From NCBI GenBank assembly GCA_018873225.1, contig JAEILZ010000007.1, positions 3,844,001 to 3,908,000 of the forward strand: 64,000 nt of DNA, read 5' to 3'. The notes under the pieces were generated by a model that worked only from the letters and a program-made list of their open reading frames with translations, searched no databases and was not told the origin of the DNA. A program made the translations under genes and the position numbers. The DNA is from [Phialemoniopsis] sp. UDSM-2020 (taxonomy: Eukaryota > Ascomycota > Sordariomycetes > Thyridiales > Thyridiaceae). Positions 12,260 to 23,290 of this stretch are shown here, piece by piece (within the stretch, counting starts at the first letter, position 1; every line of letters starts with the position of its first letter).

Positions 12260-14519
12260 GAAGATGACCGCGGGAGACCAATTTAATGAAGACAACGTCG
12301 TCTGGTAGTAAAGTTGTGGACTTGTAAAGTGTTAACTCGAGGCTTTTGTTAGCAGGAGTTGTCAACAAGAAATATATACAACTTTTACAAGTGAGAAAAC
12401 ATAGACTGCTGGGATTGTGATCCATCTTCCCATTGATTTAACCTTAAGAAAGGCTCGAAGAAAAGACCAGGTCGGGGACAATATGACTAGGATATTTGCA
12501 TCATTCATCAAGGTATACCTTGCGTGACCTAGACAATCAAAACATACCATCGTGATCGAACAATTATACGAGCTGTAACTCTATATCATTCTTAGGTTAG
12601 CAGCACAACAGGTGATTCTGGATCTTGCGCGCGAACTTTAGAAAAATGCCAGGAAATCAACGAAGTTGAGGCTTCTGTTTACATCTTGATCATCTATTTG
12701 ATAAGATCTGGCTAGGTAATTATTCAGTCATAGAGTAGAGACTTTGTTGTACATGGAAGTTGCCACATAGCATCTGTGACGGCAGGCGCCTTGCACATGG
12801 TGGCAGCCGCCAGCAATTTGGCAGATGTGGCCCGTGCAGATGGCCCGCGCTTTGGTACTATTGCGCCACACCTTCATCTGGCTCACCTCTATGCGACCCT
12901 AAGGGTGAGGCCCTTACGCTTAGTATCATCCAGGTCACCTTGGTGGATAGAGCTCGGTGATCCGAGGAAGCTCCGATTGTAAATGACAGGAAGTGGCCTC
13001 CAAGACCATCTGCCGATAGTTGCATCTGGTCGTACAGCCATCCCGAGGCGCGAATCGAGCCAACCGGGAAGGTCTCAAATTTGAAAGGTTCAAGTTCTGT
13101 CCACTCATCAGGCTACTACTCAGGTTTGAGGGCAGGATGTTTGAGGATGAAAGAATTCATTCAACTCACCTTTGCTTGCGGCTGCGCCAGCTATCGCCAT
13201 GTTGGTTATTAAGAACGGAGTAGTGAAGAATGACAACATGAACTTCATTTTCGTCAGTTTTCACTGCTTGCAAGGGTCACTGGGAGCATTGACAGGATTT
13301 TCACGATCACGTATTCTCCATCCATCAGTCTTAAGCCTCAAGAACCGTCGTCACGGACTAAAGCGGATTGTTAGCCGGCCAGCGACCCGTGCCGATCGTG
13401 AAAAATCGTCAAAAACCCAGTTGAGCACCACTGATCTAAGGGAACATCTACCGCAGCCGACAGCTCTGATTCGTGCGCATGAAGCAGGAAACTCGGCCCA
13501 GCAAAGTGTATTGGATCCTTCCCCGCGGGGGAAAGAATCGGTGGAGAAACGTAGCGGGCTAGGGCGCGAAGACCGGCGAGGCTCCCGGTACTTGCTCCGG
13601 CGCTCCAATGTGGAGTTCAAGCCGAGGACTAGCTCCAACATTCTCGACAGCTAGTGAGTATTCACCATGACACTGACGTTTGAGGTTTAGAAGTCAAGAC
13701 TGATAAATTGGGCAGCTATTCAGGCAGTCGGATAACCTCAACCTTTTCGTGACCCTGAAAGGGAACGAGTATGTGTCGCTTTTCATAATGATAAACCTTT
13801 TGCCACGAACAGAAGTACCTCGAAAGCTTCAATGAGTTGCCAGAACCTGACTATAGCCTTTACAAGGCGACTTTTTGCATTACCATCTATTAACTGGCAG
13901 GTGTGGCAGCGTTTGGCCTCAAGTACTGAGTCTGAACACGAAGGATTACTTTAGTACATTAGGATTACTAAAATGTTCCTTGAACACCTGATGGAATTCT
14001 TCGGTCTGTCCGTGAGCCTATCTTCAAAGTATGGAGTGGTGGCTCGATAGCTATCCCTATTGGCTAAGCCTCCAGCCACCCTGAGGTTGTAGCTATGGTG
14101 TTTGGGCCATAGCCTAATCATCGCATGTACTGGGACCAGAGATGCTTACGGTGTGGAATTGTGGATTTAATTTAGCAATGAGACTACCAGTGAACTGCAT
14201 CCATCTCTTGTCCTGTCCTCGTTGCTGTAGGTCTGCTTACTGAGCCGTCTCACCCCCTTCGAGTACGTTGAGCATTCAGCTCCTGCTTACACTCCATACC
14301 TGACTCAGCTCATTTCAGCAACCTAGGAACGTTTCCATCGATAATATATTGTGGCAACATGATCGCATTCCAAAGGGAAATTTGTTTTATTTAGTGCTTC
14401 CATGAGCTATCAGTAGTGTTCTGATCTATCGGTCAAGAACCTCGCATATTCCACTCTAATCAGTTTCGCACTCGTTGACGCAAGTTCAAAGAAGAACCAT
14501 CAGATAATATCTCTTCAGT
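12260..14519. other. Gene-poor region
   Basis: 2.3 kb without a supported gene. A plus-strand frame at 13172-13654 has no coding character or splice context. Nothing else recognised. Confidence 0.4.
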
Positions 14520-15107
14520 ATGGCTTCGAAGCTGAAAAAGTACCTGGACGACATCAGCAAGGAGACGTTGAACTACTTCCCTTCAGATCCCGAAGCCGTC
14601 GACTTCGACTCCGCGCCCAGAGCCAAGGCAGCATACAACCTCTTCCGCGCCATTCGAGGTGCTCTAAAGGCACTCGGCGTGGACAAGGAGTGGACACCCG
14701 GCGACACCGACAACTTCACCGACTCGCTCATGATCCAGGGCGTCTCGTTCGTCTTCTGGCGGTACAGCCAGGAGGACGCCGACGACGCCGTGGCGCGGTA
14801 CAACAAGTTCGTCGTGCGCATGAACACGTACTACCAGACCATGGATGCGCCGAGCGCCAAGAGCCTGGCCAAGCTCGACAAGGAGCAGAAGGAGGACGTG
14901 CAGAACTACTACAAGAACTTCCGGTACGAGGCGCACATCGCGACGGATCACAGCCCCTACTGGGAGCACATCACGACGGAGCCCGGGCCACGGCGTAAGA
15001 TCATGGAGCTCGCGGTGACGGTCACTTCCACCATGCACGGGCAGGATTCGCCGTTTCACGATGATTCGCAGAGGGTCTGGGAGGAGAGGATGCCGGTGGA
15101 GGAGTAG
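14520..15107 (+). CDS. Hypothetical protein (195 aa, intronless)
   Basis: A single-exon frame of 195 codons with strong third-position GC, unlike the AT-richer flanks, which supports real coding. The product is hydrophilic, largely helical and acidic, with aromatic motifs (FVFWRYS, NTYYQTM, NYYKNFRYE). There is no signal peptide, membrane segment or known domain. It looks cytosolic. The start is the first ATG of the frame; the preceding leader is A-rich (AAGTTCAAAGAAGAACC), as in fungal 5' UTRs. It neighbours two secreted small-protein genes. Function unknown. Confidence 0.65.
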   Translation: MASKLKKYLDDISKETLNYFPSDPEAVDFDSAPRAKAAYNLFRAIRGALKALGVDKEWTPGDTDNFTDSLMIQGVSFVFWRYSQEDADDAVARYNKFVVRMNTYYQTMDAPSAKSLAKLDKEQKEDVQNYYKNFRYEAHIATDHSPYWEHITTEPGPRRKIMELAVTVTSTMHGQDSPFHDDSQRVWEERMPVEE

Positions 15108-15692
15108 CACCTGAGGCGTTTACGGGAGTCGACGTCCGAAACGAGCACCTCGCAAGTCCTAAACGGGCTAGTAGATCATCAGGGTGCACTCAGGTTGCTC
15201 TTCTTTGATTCACGGCTTGAGGCGTCTACTCCTTCAGGAGCCCCCCTGGGCTTCCCTGAGCTCTCCGGTCTCGCAAAAGTTGCTACGTATATCCATTATA
15301 GGCTTCCATTGGCTTATAAGACATCACCTATCTATTCAACTATAAAAGCGCTGCTTCTAGCTCCTACCAGGACCAGATCTTTCTCTTGCTCTCTCTTTCT
15401 TTATTTACTTCATGTCTTGATGTATCGTACTTAAGTTTCTACTTCTATTGCGAGAGCAGATGTGGGGATCACATGAAGGTAAGAACGAATGTATCGATTG
15501 AATAGAATCGCGGGGTAGTTTAGCGGTAAATAAAACGCTTCACTTTGGGGTAAATGACACAACTATGAAAGAGAGTAGTACTTATGGTGTTCCGCGCAGA
15601 TATACCAATCAATATGCCCCTGATTCCATAACCCGTCAAAATAATACCACCTCCTAACCAGTATCCGATGCTTATGTGTGTCCTATCGTTAC
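15108..15692. other. Intergenic, convergent
   Basis: 3' flanks of the 195-aa and 174-aa genes. A CT-rich stretch lies at 15380-15410. A tRNA-like A-box at about 15512 lacks a B-box and is not called. No gene. Confidence 0.4.
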
Positions 15693-16217
15693 TTAGTCAT
15701 CAGGGCAGGAATCGCCAAAGCCGTTGTTCCACTCGATGTTGATAAACTCCGAGTCGTAGCTGTAATACCAAGACTTCCACCCCTGCTTCCAGTTTCCCAT
15801 CTCGGGGTCCTTCTTCGCACTGTCGAGCAAATAGTTGAAGTTCTCTGCGAACTTGGCCCGGTCCTTGACGGCCGTGGTGATGAGCTGGAACCCGGCGAGC
15901 CAGTGGCCGACCTCGCTGGTCTTGAACTGCCCGTCCTTGGTGGCCTGCTGTTTGACGACCTCCTTCAGGTCGTCAAAGTGCTTGTCCGACCACGGCTTGC
16001 AGGTGGCGCCGCTGGTGACCCAGCCGATGCACGCGCGCTTGCCGGTGTCGTCGTCCTTGTGCTTCCAAGCGGAAATGTCAAGCTTGGGATCGAACGAGCA
16101 TTCAGGGTCCGCCCTGCGTGGTCCCAGAGGGGCACCTGGCGTCGCGGCGATGCATGGCAGAATAGCCGCGCTACTCCATAGTGCGATAATAAGTGTCTTG
16201 AAGGCCATGATCATCAA
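15693..16217 (-). CDS. Small secreted protein, effector-like (174 aa)
   Basis: Intronless frame of 174 codons. A hydrophobic N-terminus (residues 4-24, cleavage likely after IAA) indicates secretion. The mature part of about 150 residues is hydrophilic with four cysteines (ECSF, ACIGW, TCKPW, SCPDD), enough for two disulphides, and many Trp/Tyr (WKSWYYSYDS). MMIM offers two candidate start codons, the second leaving MAFKTL. No domain recognised. Size, secretion, cysteines and location in gene-poor DNA fit an effector or other extracellular small protein; this is inference. Confidence 0.7.
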   Translation of the reverse strand: MMIMAFKTLIIALWSSAAILPCIAATPGAPLGPRRADPECSFDPKLDISAWKHKDDDTGKRACIGWVTSGATCKPWSDKHFDDLKEVVKQQATKDGQFKTSEVGHWLAGFQLITTAVKDRAKFAENFNYLLDSAKKDPEMGNWKQGWKSWYYSYDSEFINIEWNNGFGDSCPDD

Positions 16218-17362
16218 TGGGATTTAGATGCAAGCTAATTTTGAAAAAAAAAAACGAAGATGGTAAATCTGATTTCAGAGGTCTTGACTTTTATGTTGTT
16301 TGGAGAGATAATTGTCAAGTTCAGGAGAATGTTTGTGTTTGCCAGACTCTGAAGTCAACATGAAGGTGGACTTGACACGAATATTTATCTGCATGAGATC
16401 TCTGCAGTTTCACTCCTCTGGAAGAACCTTCTTCTGGTCACAAGAGAGGTTCCTCAAAGTTTGACGTCATGTTAGCATCGTCACGCAAAGGTTCATAGAC
16501 TTCCCGACTCATGACGTATCACAGTCTTGGTAATTATCCATCGAGATTCTGTCGAAGCGTTACATGAGGCTTTGCAACTGCTGACTATGATAGTCCCACT
16601 TCCAAAATTATCAGACTAAGCCTCTCCTTGAAGATCAACTTGTGGTTCTAGTCTCATATGTTTCATGATTTCGATGCAAGGGCTGAGGCACAGACAACCC
16701 CTAAACGCTATGTGGACTTCAAAGATCCTCGACAGACACTATTTCTGCTACGATCAACTGACTCTCAATGTCGTTGTCCTAAGCACTTATCGGTCGATCT
16801 AGAGGCTTCGCATATCCCAAAAATAATCTCTTCGATGATCGGTCATCTGTGCTGGACATGTGGGAACGAGCTCGGACTTTAGTTATCGTTCTGGGATCAA
16901 AGAACTCGCTGCTACCCAACGGTCAAGGCTGATCAGCTTACAGTAACTGGAATCTGACTGAACTGCCTAATATCCAGAGACTATTACATCATAGGCACAG
17001 TATTGGGGGCTGGAGCCTAGCTCGTTCAGAGACAGCCAATTACGGGAAGAAATTGGAATCGATCGATCTGCTGAATTCACTTTGCATCTGTATCTGAAAG
17101 GTTGTCTAGGTCTTCTATTCCCAGCTTTCTTCAAGCTATTCAGCTGACAAATACCATAAGCCCGTTCAAGGGCAAATTGAGAAACTTTGGCTAACGAGTT
17201 CTCTCTCGGTTGTGTGAGAGGTGGTATTTCGAAAATCCCATGTTATGATGTCAGAGATTTATCAATGTGTTACGACAGAAAGTAAAGTTTCTATTACACC
17301 AGTGTCCATTCAACTACGAGTCTGCCCTTGATCCTCATTTCCCCTTTACCAGTGCGTCTGGG
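16218..17362. other. Intergenic region, no gene seen
   Basis: 1.1 kb of AT-rich sequence upstream of the 174-aa gene and downstream of the ankyrin gene. An A-run at 16240-16252 sits in the leader of the secreted-protein gene. Nothing else recognised. Confidence 0.4.
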
Positions 17363-18400
17363 CTAAAGCAGCCTCAACCCTTCCTGAAACCCACTCTCCT
17401 TCGCGAGATCACAAGGCGTTCGGCCCTTGGTGTCTTTGATTTCTCTAGCCGCCCCCCTCTCAAGTAAAAATCTCAAAGTCTCCGTACACTTCCCTTTGAT
17501 GGCGCTGTGTACTGCTGTACCGAGTCCCCTGTATCTCCATCCACGGAACAAAGCCGCGTCGAACGCCATTTCTCGCTGATCAATCGGGAAGCCAGAATCG
17601 AGCAGATATGTCAGCACTTCGACTCGTCCCGAAGCTTCACCGAGAGCAGCGCCGTGTAGTGCATTGGACTCTGAGAGGTCGGCCCCATGCTCTTGGAGAA
17701 GTTTGAGGATGTTGACGTCGGCCACTTGTGCTGCATGTGTGCATATATCGCGATCGTGACCCGCAGTCCGCCACATAGGATTTGCCCCGTGTTCCAAAAA
17801 CCAACGAACGTGACGCTCGCGATGGATGACCTCCCTGTTAGCTCGAGATTAGCCATCGCCTAATCGAGCCGAAGGTGTATAGCGAAGATCAACTTACTGG
17901 AGCACACACCAGGTATTGTCACCAGCAACAGACTCGTTGATATCCCATCCTCTTTCGAGAAACAGTTCCAGCACTTCCCAGCGCTCTTGCGTGTACGCCT
18001 CTCGTATTGCTCCCATATACACCAGACAGCCACAATCGTCCATGAGATACGCTACGATGTCGCAATGGCCTTCCCGAGCGGCGGCAGCCAAAGCTCGATG
18101 CAATAAAATTCTCCTGTCGTCATTTCGAATTCGGCTTCGCAGCGAGAATTCTGGAATGCTCAAGTCAATTCCCGACAATGTATGTTCGGGGACAGCATTC
18201 CATCTCTCTACAGCCGCTTTCAAGGCATCGAGATCACCAGCAGCGGCGTCTGCCTCAAGTTGTTGGAGCAAACTTTCTGGGTCTGCTGAAATGAAGAACA
18301 TAGCCCGATGCATCGTGGCTCTGGCGGCCTCGAGTGAGGAGCGATAAAGTCTATCAAACGTATCCATTCCGCGTCGTGGGTGAGCAAGAGTTGTTTGCAT
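17363..18400 (-). CDS. Ankyrin-repeat protein (324 aa, 2 exons)
   Basis: Intracellular protein built of ankyrin repeats, which mediate protein-protein contacts. Exons 18400-17898 and 17834-17363 total 975 nt; the 63-nt intron has GTAAGT and a CTAACAG end. Repeat units are visible from about residue 95: ALAAAAREGHCDIVAYLMD, then VLELFLERGWDIN, VNILKLLQEHGADL, LHGAALGEASGRVEVLTYLL, and a C-terminal unit ending with a GRTPCDLAKESG turn. The first roughly 90 residues are helical without a recognised domain. MDTF 11 codons in is an alternative start. Stand-alone ankyrin genes are common in ascomycetes and often fast-evolving. A partner or role cannot be inferred. Confidence 0.8.
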
Positions 18401-19206
18401 GACACGGCGGTATTGCTAATAAAGAAAAGGTCGATATTTGTCTGGATGACAAGATGAGTTGAGAAGGTCTAAGGGGAGATCTCATGCAGGAGCCCGAGGA
18501 CGTGAAGGTTATGGGGCATTAGTGAGCTGATTGCGAGATGACTTCGGACTTGGTGGTGCTCGATTGACAATTGACGTCAGGGAATGAGACAGCCCCCAAG
18601 CCAGGTCGGCAAAATGCGACGTCGACTAATTTTACCTCTTACAAGTAATCAAAATGTGGGCCTTAAGCGCGCCCACTCCCACTCCCGCATCCCATTGCTG
18701 TTGCCTTGCCATGAGAAGCCTTGCGCCGCCAAGGTTTGTGGAGAAGCTCGGCGATTAGCCAGAGTGTTTTGGTTTGCAATTCATGTGTTGAATCTTCTAT
18801 GTCTTCTAATTTTATCGTTATCGCGGGTGCATGATCACGATCTAGTCGATTCCTCACGGCTGAGGTGGAGGAGATGCTGAACTCCCTGATGACTTCCAGA
18901 CATGCGGCTGTGCTCGTCTATTCAATCTTCGAAATGAACACTACGTTCATCCACGAAGATCTTCATCTTTGATCTTTTGACGTCATTAATTTTCCCTCTG
19001 TAGATGTAATTATAGCTTCGAGACAAACTTGCTGAGAGTTTGGGTATATAATGCTTCGTCTGTTGCCCTTTGGAACATCACAATCATTTCTACCACAACA
19101 ACAAACAAAAACAGGCAAATGCAATCATTACCACTATAACAAACACAAACTTTCAATACACATTAAAAGTCCAGTCCTTCAGCAAATCGTTTGAACTCCA
19201 AGCATA
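18401..19206. other. Divergent promoter region
   Basis: 806 bp between the divergent ankyrin and 245-aa secreted-protein genes. It contains a TATA box at 19045-19052 and an A/C-rich leader (ACAACAACAAACAAAAACAG near 19095) before the plus-strand gene. No coding sequence seen. Confidence 0.5.
19045..19052 (+). promoter_or_regulatory. TATA box of 245-aa secreted-protein gene
   Basis: TATATAAT lies 162 bp before the start codon at 19207 and is followed by a CAA-rich leader, suggesting a well-expressed gene. Confidence 0.5.
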
Positions 19207-19993
19207 ATGCAGCTTCACCCGACACTGACCACCGGCCGCGTTCTGGCCCTGGGCCTCATGGCTCTTTCGGTAATCAACGGAGTGGTCGCTGCTCCCCAAC
19301 CATCTTCGTGAGTGGTCTTTTGATAATAGACCGAGAATGATGACTGACATTATCAGCAGCGAGGAGCTTGTCGTCCGAAAGCAAACAGATGATCTCAAGA
19401 AGTTCTTTGACGCCAAGAAGAAGGTCCCGCCCGAGAACCAGGTCCGCATGGACCAAAGCATGTTTATCGACAACAAAGACACCGACAAGGGACTCGGGTC
19501 CTTTACTTTCGACACTTGCGTTGGCGCTGTTGTCACCGCCAAGAAGGGCTCCATTGTCGCCCACTACTCTTGCTTCGAGAACGAGCTGCAAGATTTCAAG
19601 GCCAAGTCGGACTTTCCCAACATCTGGAAGAAGCACAAGGATGCCTTTGAGGATGACAAGGACAGCATCAAGGCCTGGGTGTACGCCATGACCGACCTTG
19701 ACGACGATGACAAGTTCCACGACAAGGACAGGTACAACGACCTCATTGAGATCGTTCACGAGCAGACCGGATTGGACAAGGACAAGATCAAGACCGTCCG
19801 ATACATCGATGCCAAGAAGGAGTTCGAGAAGGACGGAAAGGCCAAGGATGGCTATGACCAGAAAAAGATCGACCAGGCTGCCGGAGGCGTCGCTGTCATT
19901 CCTAAGAAATTTTTGGGAGCCTTTTCCCGCCAGGAGCCCGATGTCTTCTGGCTGACGGGCAAGATGATGGACGATTTCTGCAAGAAGGACTGA
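19207..19993 (+). CDS. Secreted lysine/aspartate-rich protein (245 aa, 2 exons)
   Basis: Exons 19207-19307 and 19357-19993 sum to 738 nt. A signal peptide covers about residues 1-29 (hydrophobic ALGLMALSVINGVVA, then APQP). The mature protein is very hydrophilic, alternating Lys and Asp (DLDDDDKFHDKDRYNDL, KDKIKTV), with few cysteines (TCVGA, HYSCFE, DDFCKK). The acceptor is a CAGCAG tandem, so two isoforms differing by one serine are possible. The coding part is GC-richer than its surroundings. No domain recognised. Secretion, TATA promoter and orphan status suggest an extracellular or effector-like role; a propeptide ending at VVRKQ, a possible Kex2-like basic site, is also plausible. Confidence 0.72.
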
Positions 19994-20731
19994 TTCTGGA
20001 AACTGTGGAAAATGTCCATGACGTGGTCTGCGAAGTGAGTCTCCAAGCATTCTCTTCTATGATCAATCTTTTCCTTCTTCCCATATTTCATTCTAGAGAG
20101 GCGCGGCTGGGCGATGGGATAGAGGCCGAGGAGGTGCGCGAGCGAGTGTTTGCATTTTCTTGCATTTTTCCTGTATCAAGCCAGTCACTCTTTTTAGCAA
20201 TCGAACTTTCCTTCGTTTATGTCAGGATCGTGGAAAGACTCATTGTTATGTGACTGATCCGCCCCGGCGTAAATGGTCTAGATTTTATCCTTATATGTAA
20301 GGTATTAGGCCACCTTAACATGTGCTTGTAGGAACCTACTAATCTCACCCAATAGGGACTAAATCTTATATAATGGGAGGGATAATTTGATTTGGATTCT
20401 AAAGTTGATTACTAATATAATAATTCAAATGCTTATTACAAGATAGTGATGTCTAGGGTATGTTTGATTTCGGCGTATAAAACTTCCAAAAGACTGGCTC
20501 GGGGGTGTTAGGTGCGGCTTAGGTGCGGCTCAGCCAGGACTGGAAGTTGCTTAGGTCTGAAGACCAAAGGGGAACTTGGAAGGGCTCGTTTCCGACGTTG
20601 AATTTTACTGGAAGTCTGCCGATCGCTCGCTGGCTGCTGTTTTCAGAAATGAATACATTTGCAAAGTTTACTTGCCGAACGTACCCAGCCCTCCTAAATG
20701 TTCTTCCTACTTAGATGATCGGAACGAGTCA
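19994..20731. other. Intergenic, convergent; tandem 11-mer
   Basis: 3' flanks of the secreted-protein gene and the CorA-like gene. Contains an exact tandem 11-bp repeat at 20508-20529 and an AT-rich tract at 20280-20460. No gene. Confidence 0.4.
20508..20529 (+). repeat. Tandem 11-bp repeat (2 copies)
   Basis: TTAGGTGCGGC is repeated twice head to tail. Small tandem duplication; no function inferred. Confidence 0.7.
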
Positions 20732-22140
20732 TCATTCCTTGACGGATCCCTGCAGTGAGACGTCTACTCCGTGCATCTTGCGGCGAGAGCTTATATACCA
20801 CCAAGCCATCACCAATGCCGACAGTAGAGTAGTAATGACAAAGTAAAGCCACACCCAGCCCGAGACCGGTTGAGTGCCCCCTTCAGGTTGAAAGTTGAAG
20901 AATGTAGTGCTGAAGAATGTCTATTGTAGTATTGAGCATTGTGCCGATTGTATTGACTTTGGAAGAAAGATATCCAGTGGGAAACTTACCGCTGTGAAGG
21001 TTGCAGGCAGAAACACAGTTGTGATGATGGCGATCATTTTCATGGCAGCTCCATCTCGCGTGGCTGCCAGGGCAATACGCTTCTGATCTTCAGAGATGGC
21101 TTTAAGCGCAATATTGTCTCGTAGAGCTAGAGCATTGTCTTTCTGCGCAATCAAGCTGTATATCTGCAAAGCTATATCAGTACGCGTAACGACCAAGAAA
21201 TGTCTGTCTCTCACAGTCTGGACCTGAGCCTGTGCTCTCTTCGATAGATAGTCTCCTCGCGTGCGTGTTCCCTCCAAAGAGCTACGAAGGAAGTTGTTCT
21301 CCTGACGAAGCCGGAACTCCGATGCTCGAAGCCTTTTGGTATGCTCGGCCTCCTCGACAGGGAGTGCCTGAACTACCCGTCGATTGATCAAGTCAAGACT
21401 GTTCAGCATTGGTGAGTATGCCTGACAGGAGAAGTCAACAAAGGCAAGTTTGGAAATTAGACTAGTCAGGTCTGTGGTAGCTCGACTTAAGTCGACACTA
21501 TCGCATTGACAATGGATGTCATGCTTCTCCTGCGAATCGCAGCAAGCCAGGTTCGGGTGCCATTTGGTGTTAACGCCAGTCTGTCGCTCCAGTCTGATAA
21601 CGTCCTGGTGACTCTCCCCAACCTTGTCGATGGCCGACTGCGCCCGATGAGCTAGGAGTATGGACGGTAGGAGGGTGGGAAGGCCTAGATCGTCACGGCG
21701 AACAAGGAGCTCGTCGAAAAGAGCTTGAATCTCCGAGTCTAACAGACCATGAATGAATGCCCTCGTTAGGCGTCTCTCTGGATCGTAGCTCAGACTACAG
21801 CTGAAGCGATATGTCGAAGTGAAACTGTTTTGGATAGATATTTCTGCACCAAGTCAATATTTTGACATGTTGCTAGTTTGTTGGATGAATTTACTCTGAA
21901 GTTTGGCAGCTGATGTATTAGGCGTATCGTCTTCGCCGACCAGTAATGTTGCCCCATCCCTGTGCATCCGCAGATACGTTGACGAGAGGTCGAAAGCAGC
22001 AGAGACTGTCTCAAATGTACTCCTCTGTATGCTCAAAGGTGGGATCAAGGGTCGCGTGGTAAGAACACCTTGATCTAGGTAGGATCCCTTTCCTCCCGAG
22101 AATCTGAGTTGCAGATGAGTATGAGATCTCGACTTATTGC
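20732..22140 (-). CDS. CorA-like membrane protein, 5' end unresolved
   Basis: Resembles fungal CorA-like Mg2+ transporter proteins. Exons seen: 22140-21895, 21843-20990, 20920-20732, in frame. The N-terminal part (SYLDQGVLTTRP, STYLRMHRDGATLL) and the long helical centre (SEDQKRIALAATRDGAAMKMIAIIT) match the fungal group; the C-terminus has the CorA-type pair of membrane helices: IITTVFLPATFTATFFSTTFF, then VWLYFVITTLLSALVMAWW. The classical GMN motif is not seen, as is usual in this divergent group. Introns have GTAAAT/GCAG and GTAAGT/ATAG borders. The first visible exon begins after a possible TTGAGTAG acceptor at 22140, but no coding exon with an ATG could be found upstream; the next in-frame ATG is at 21967. 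Either a distant first exon exists or the 5' end is lost. Confidence 0.7.
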
Positions 22141-23290
22141 CTACTCAAGTTGGAGACACTGACAAGATGGCCAGCCCCTCGCTACAATGCTCAAGACGAT
22201 CAGGAACCTATCCCGTCAAATTAGCATAGCATGATAGTAGGGTAGATGATAGATCATACTGAATTGTCTAGAAAATTGTTGAGGTTATCGAAGGAAGGTC
22301 GGAATGCATGTACTCGATGTTGAGGATTCTGATATTGTAAGAGCAGGACTTTAATACGAAATACGCTCCACATGACCAACCTCTGAGTTGCATATCAAAA
22401 TTGTTGAAAGAGAATCTGATGAGCTGAACACATCGTCGCGTGCATTGTAAGTCTCAGGCATTGTTTGGTTTATTATGAGGGTTCAGAATTAATTTTGTGG
22501 ACAAGTTGAAGATGGAAGGTAAAAGAGATTCATGATTACCTCTACTTCAATGATAATTGAGGCAATGCCAGGCAGAAGTGAAGGAGATCGGAACTTTGAA
22601 GGCTTCGCCACTTAAATTTCATGCGACTTTTTGTCATTCGGTTGGCTTGCATTAGCTGCATGTATGATCAACAGTTGAGCAGGAGGGGCAAGCACCATTG
22701 TTATATGACTTTGCAGGCAAAGGCAGCATATGATCCAACAAATTTGATGCGGCTCAAATATTGCTTCAGTTCCTTGAGAATCTACAAATATTGTACTAGC
22801 GATAGAATTGAAAGACTCTAGTCTTGTCGACTTCTGCCTTCATTTATGTCTTCAATGTTGTCTCCCAAGGTGACCAACTGAGCAGGTGGGGTGAAGAAAA
22901 GACCCCACTTTCGGCGAGCCTCCAGCATTTACGCCGGACAGGGAATCTTTGAGAGGGATTCCACTTGGTTTTTAGCGCCAAAGGGCTCTGTGATTTTCTG
23001 TATTTTGGCTGGTCAGCACGCACATGGGCTATTTTAGTGGCTGTGACGTCCCACAAGCCCACTGTAACGGGTACTTATCCGCCCGCGCAAATCGTCATAC
23101 CCGGAAAAGTACCTCAAGCTTGACCGCCTTTGGTTTGCTGGCTTCATCGTCACCACAACCACCTTCTTTCACGATCTCCTCTCACGACACGTCCACCTTC
23201 TCACATGAGAAAAACCACCCGCCCGACCCCTCAGGTCACATAGAATCTTGTTTACTTGTGAGAAGCGCCATCTCGGTCCTGTAGCCCACA
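22141..23290. other. Intergenic, divergent
   Basis: AT-rich DNA at 22200-22800, then the promoter of the PMI gene, with a CT/CAC-rich leader at 23140-23270. A missing first exon of the CorA-like gene could be hidden here, but none was recognised. Confidence 0.4.

Noticed and set aside
13172..13654. 160-codon plus-strand frame in gene-poor DNA
   Set aside because: No conserved motif, no splice context and an equally open antisense frame; probably chance.
15510..15585. tRNA-like A-box (TAGTTTAGCGGTA) followed by TTTGGGG that could mimic a proline anticodon loop
   Set aside because: No B-box and no acceptor stem pairing could be found. At most a degenerate or organelle-derived fragment.
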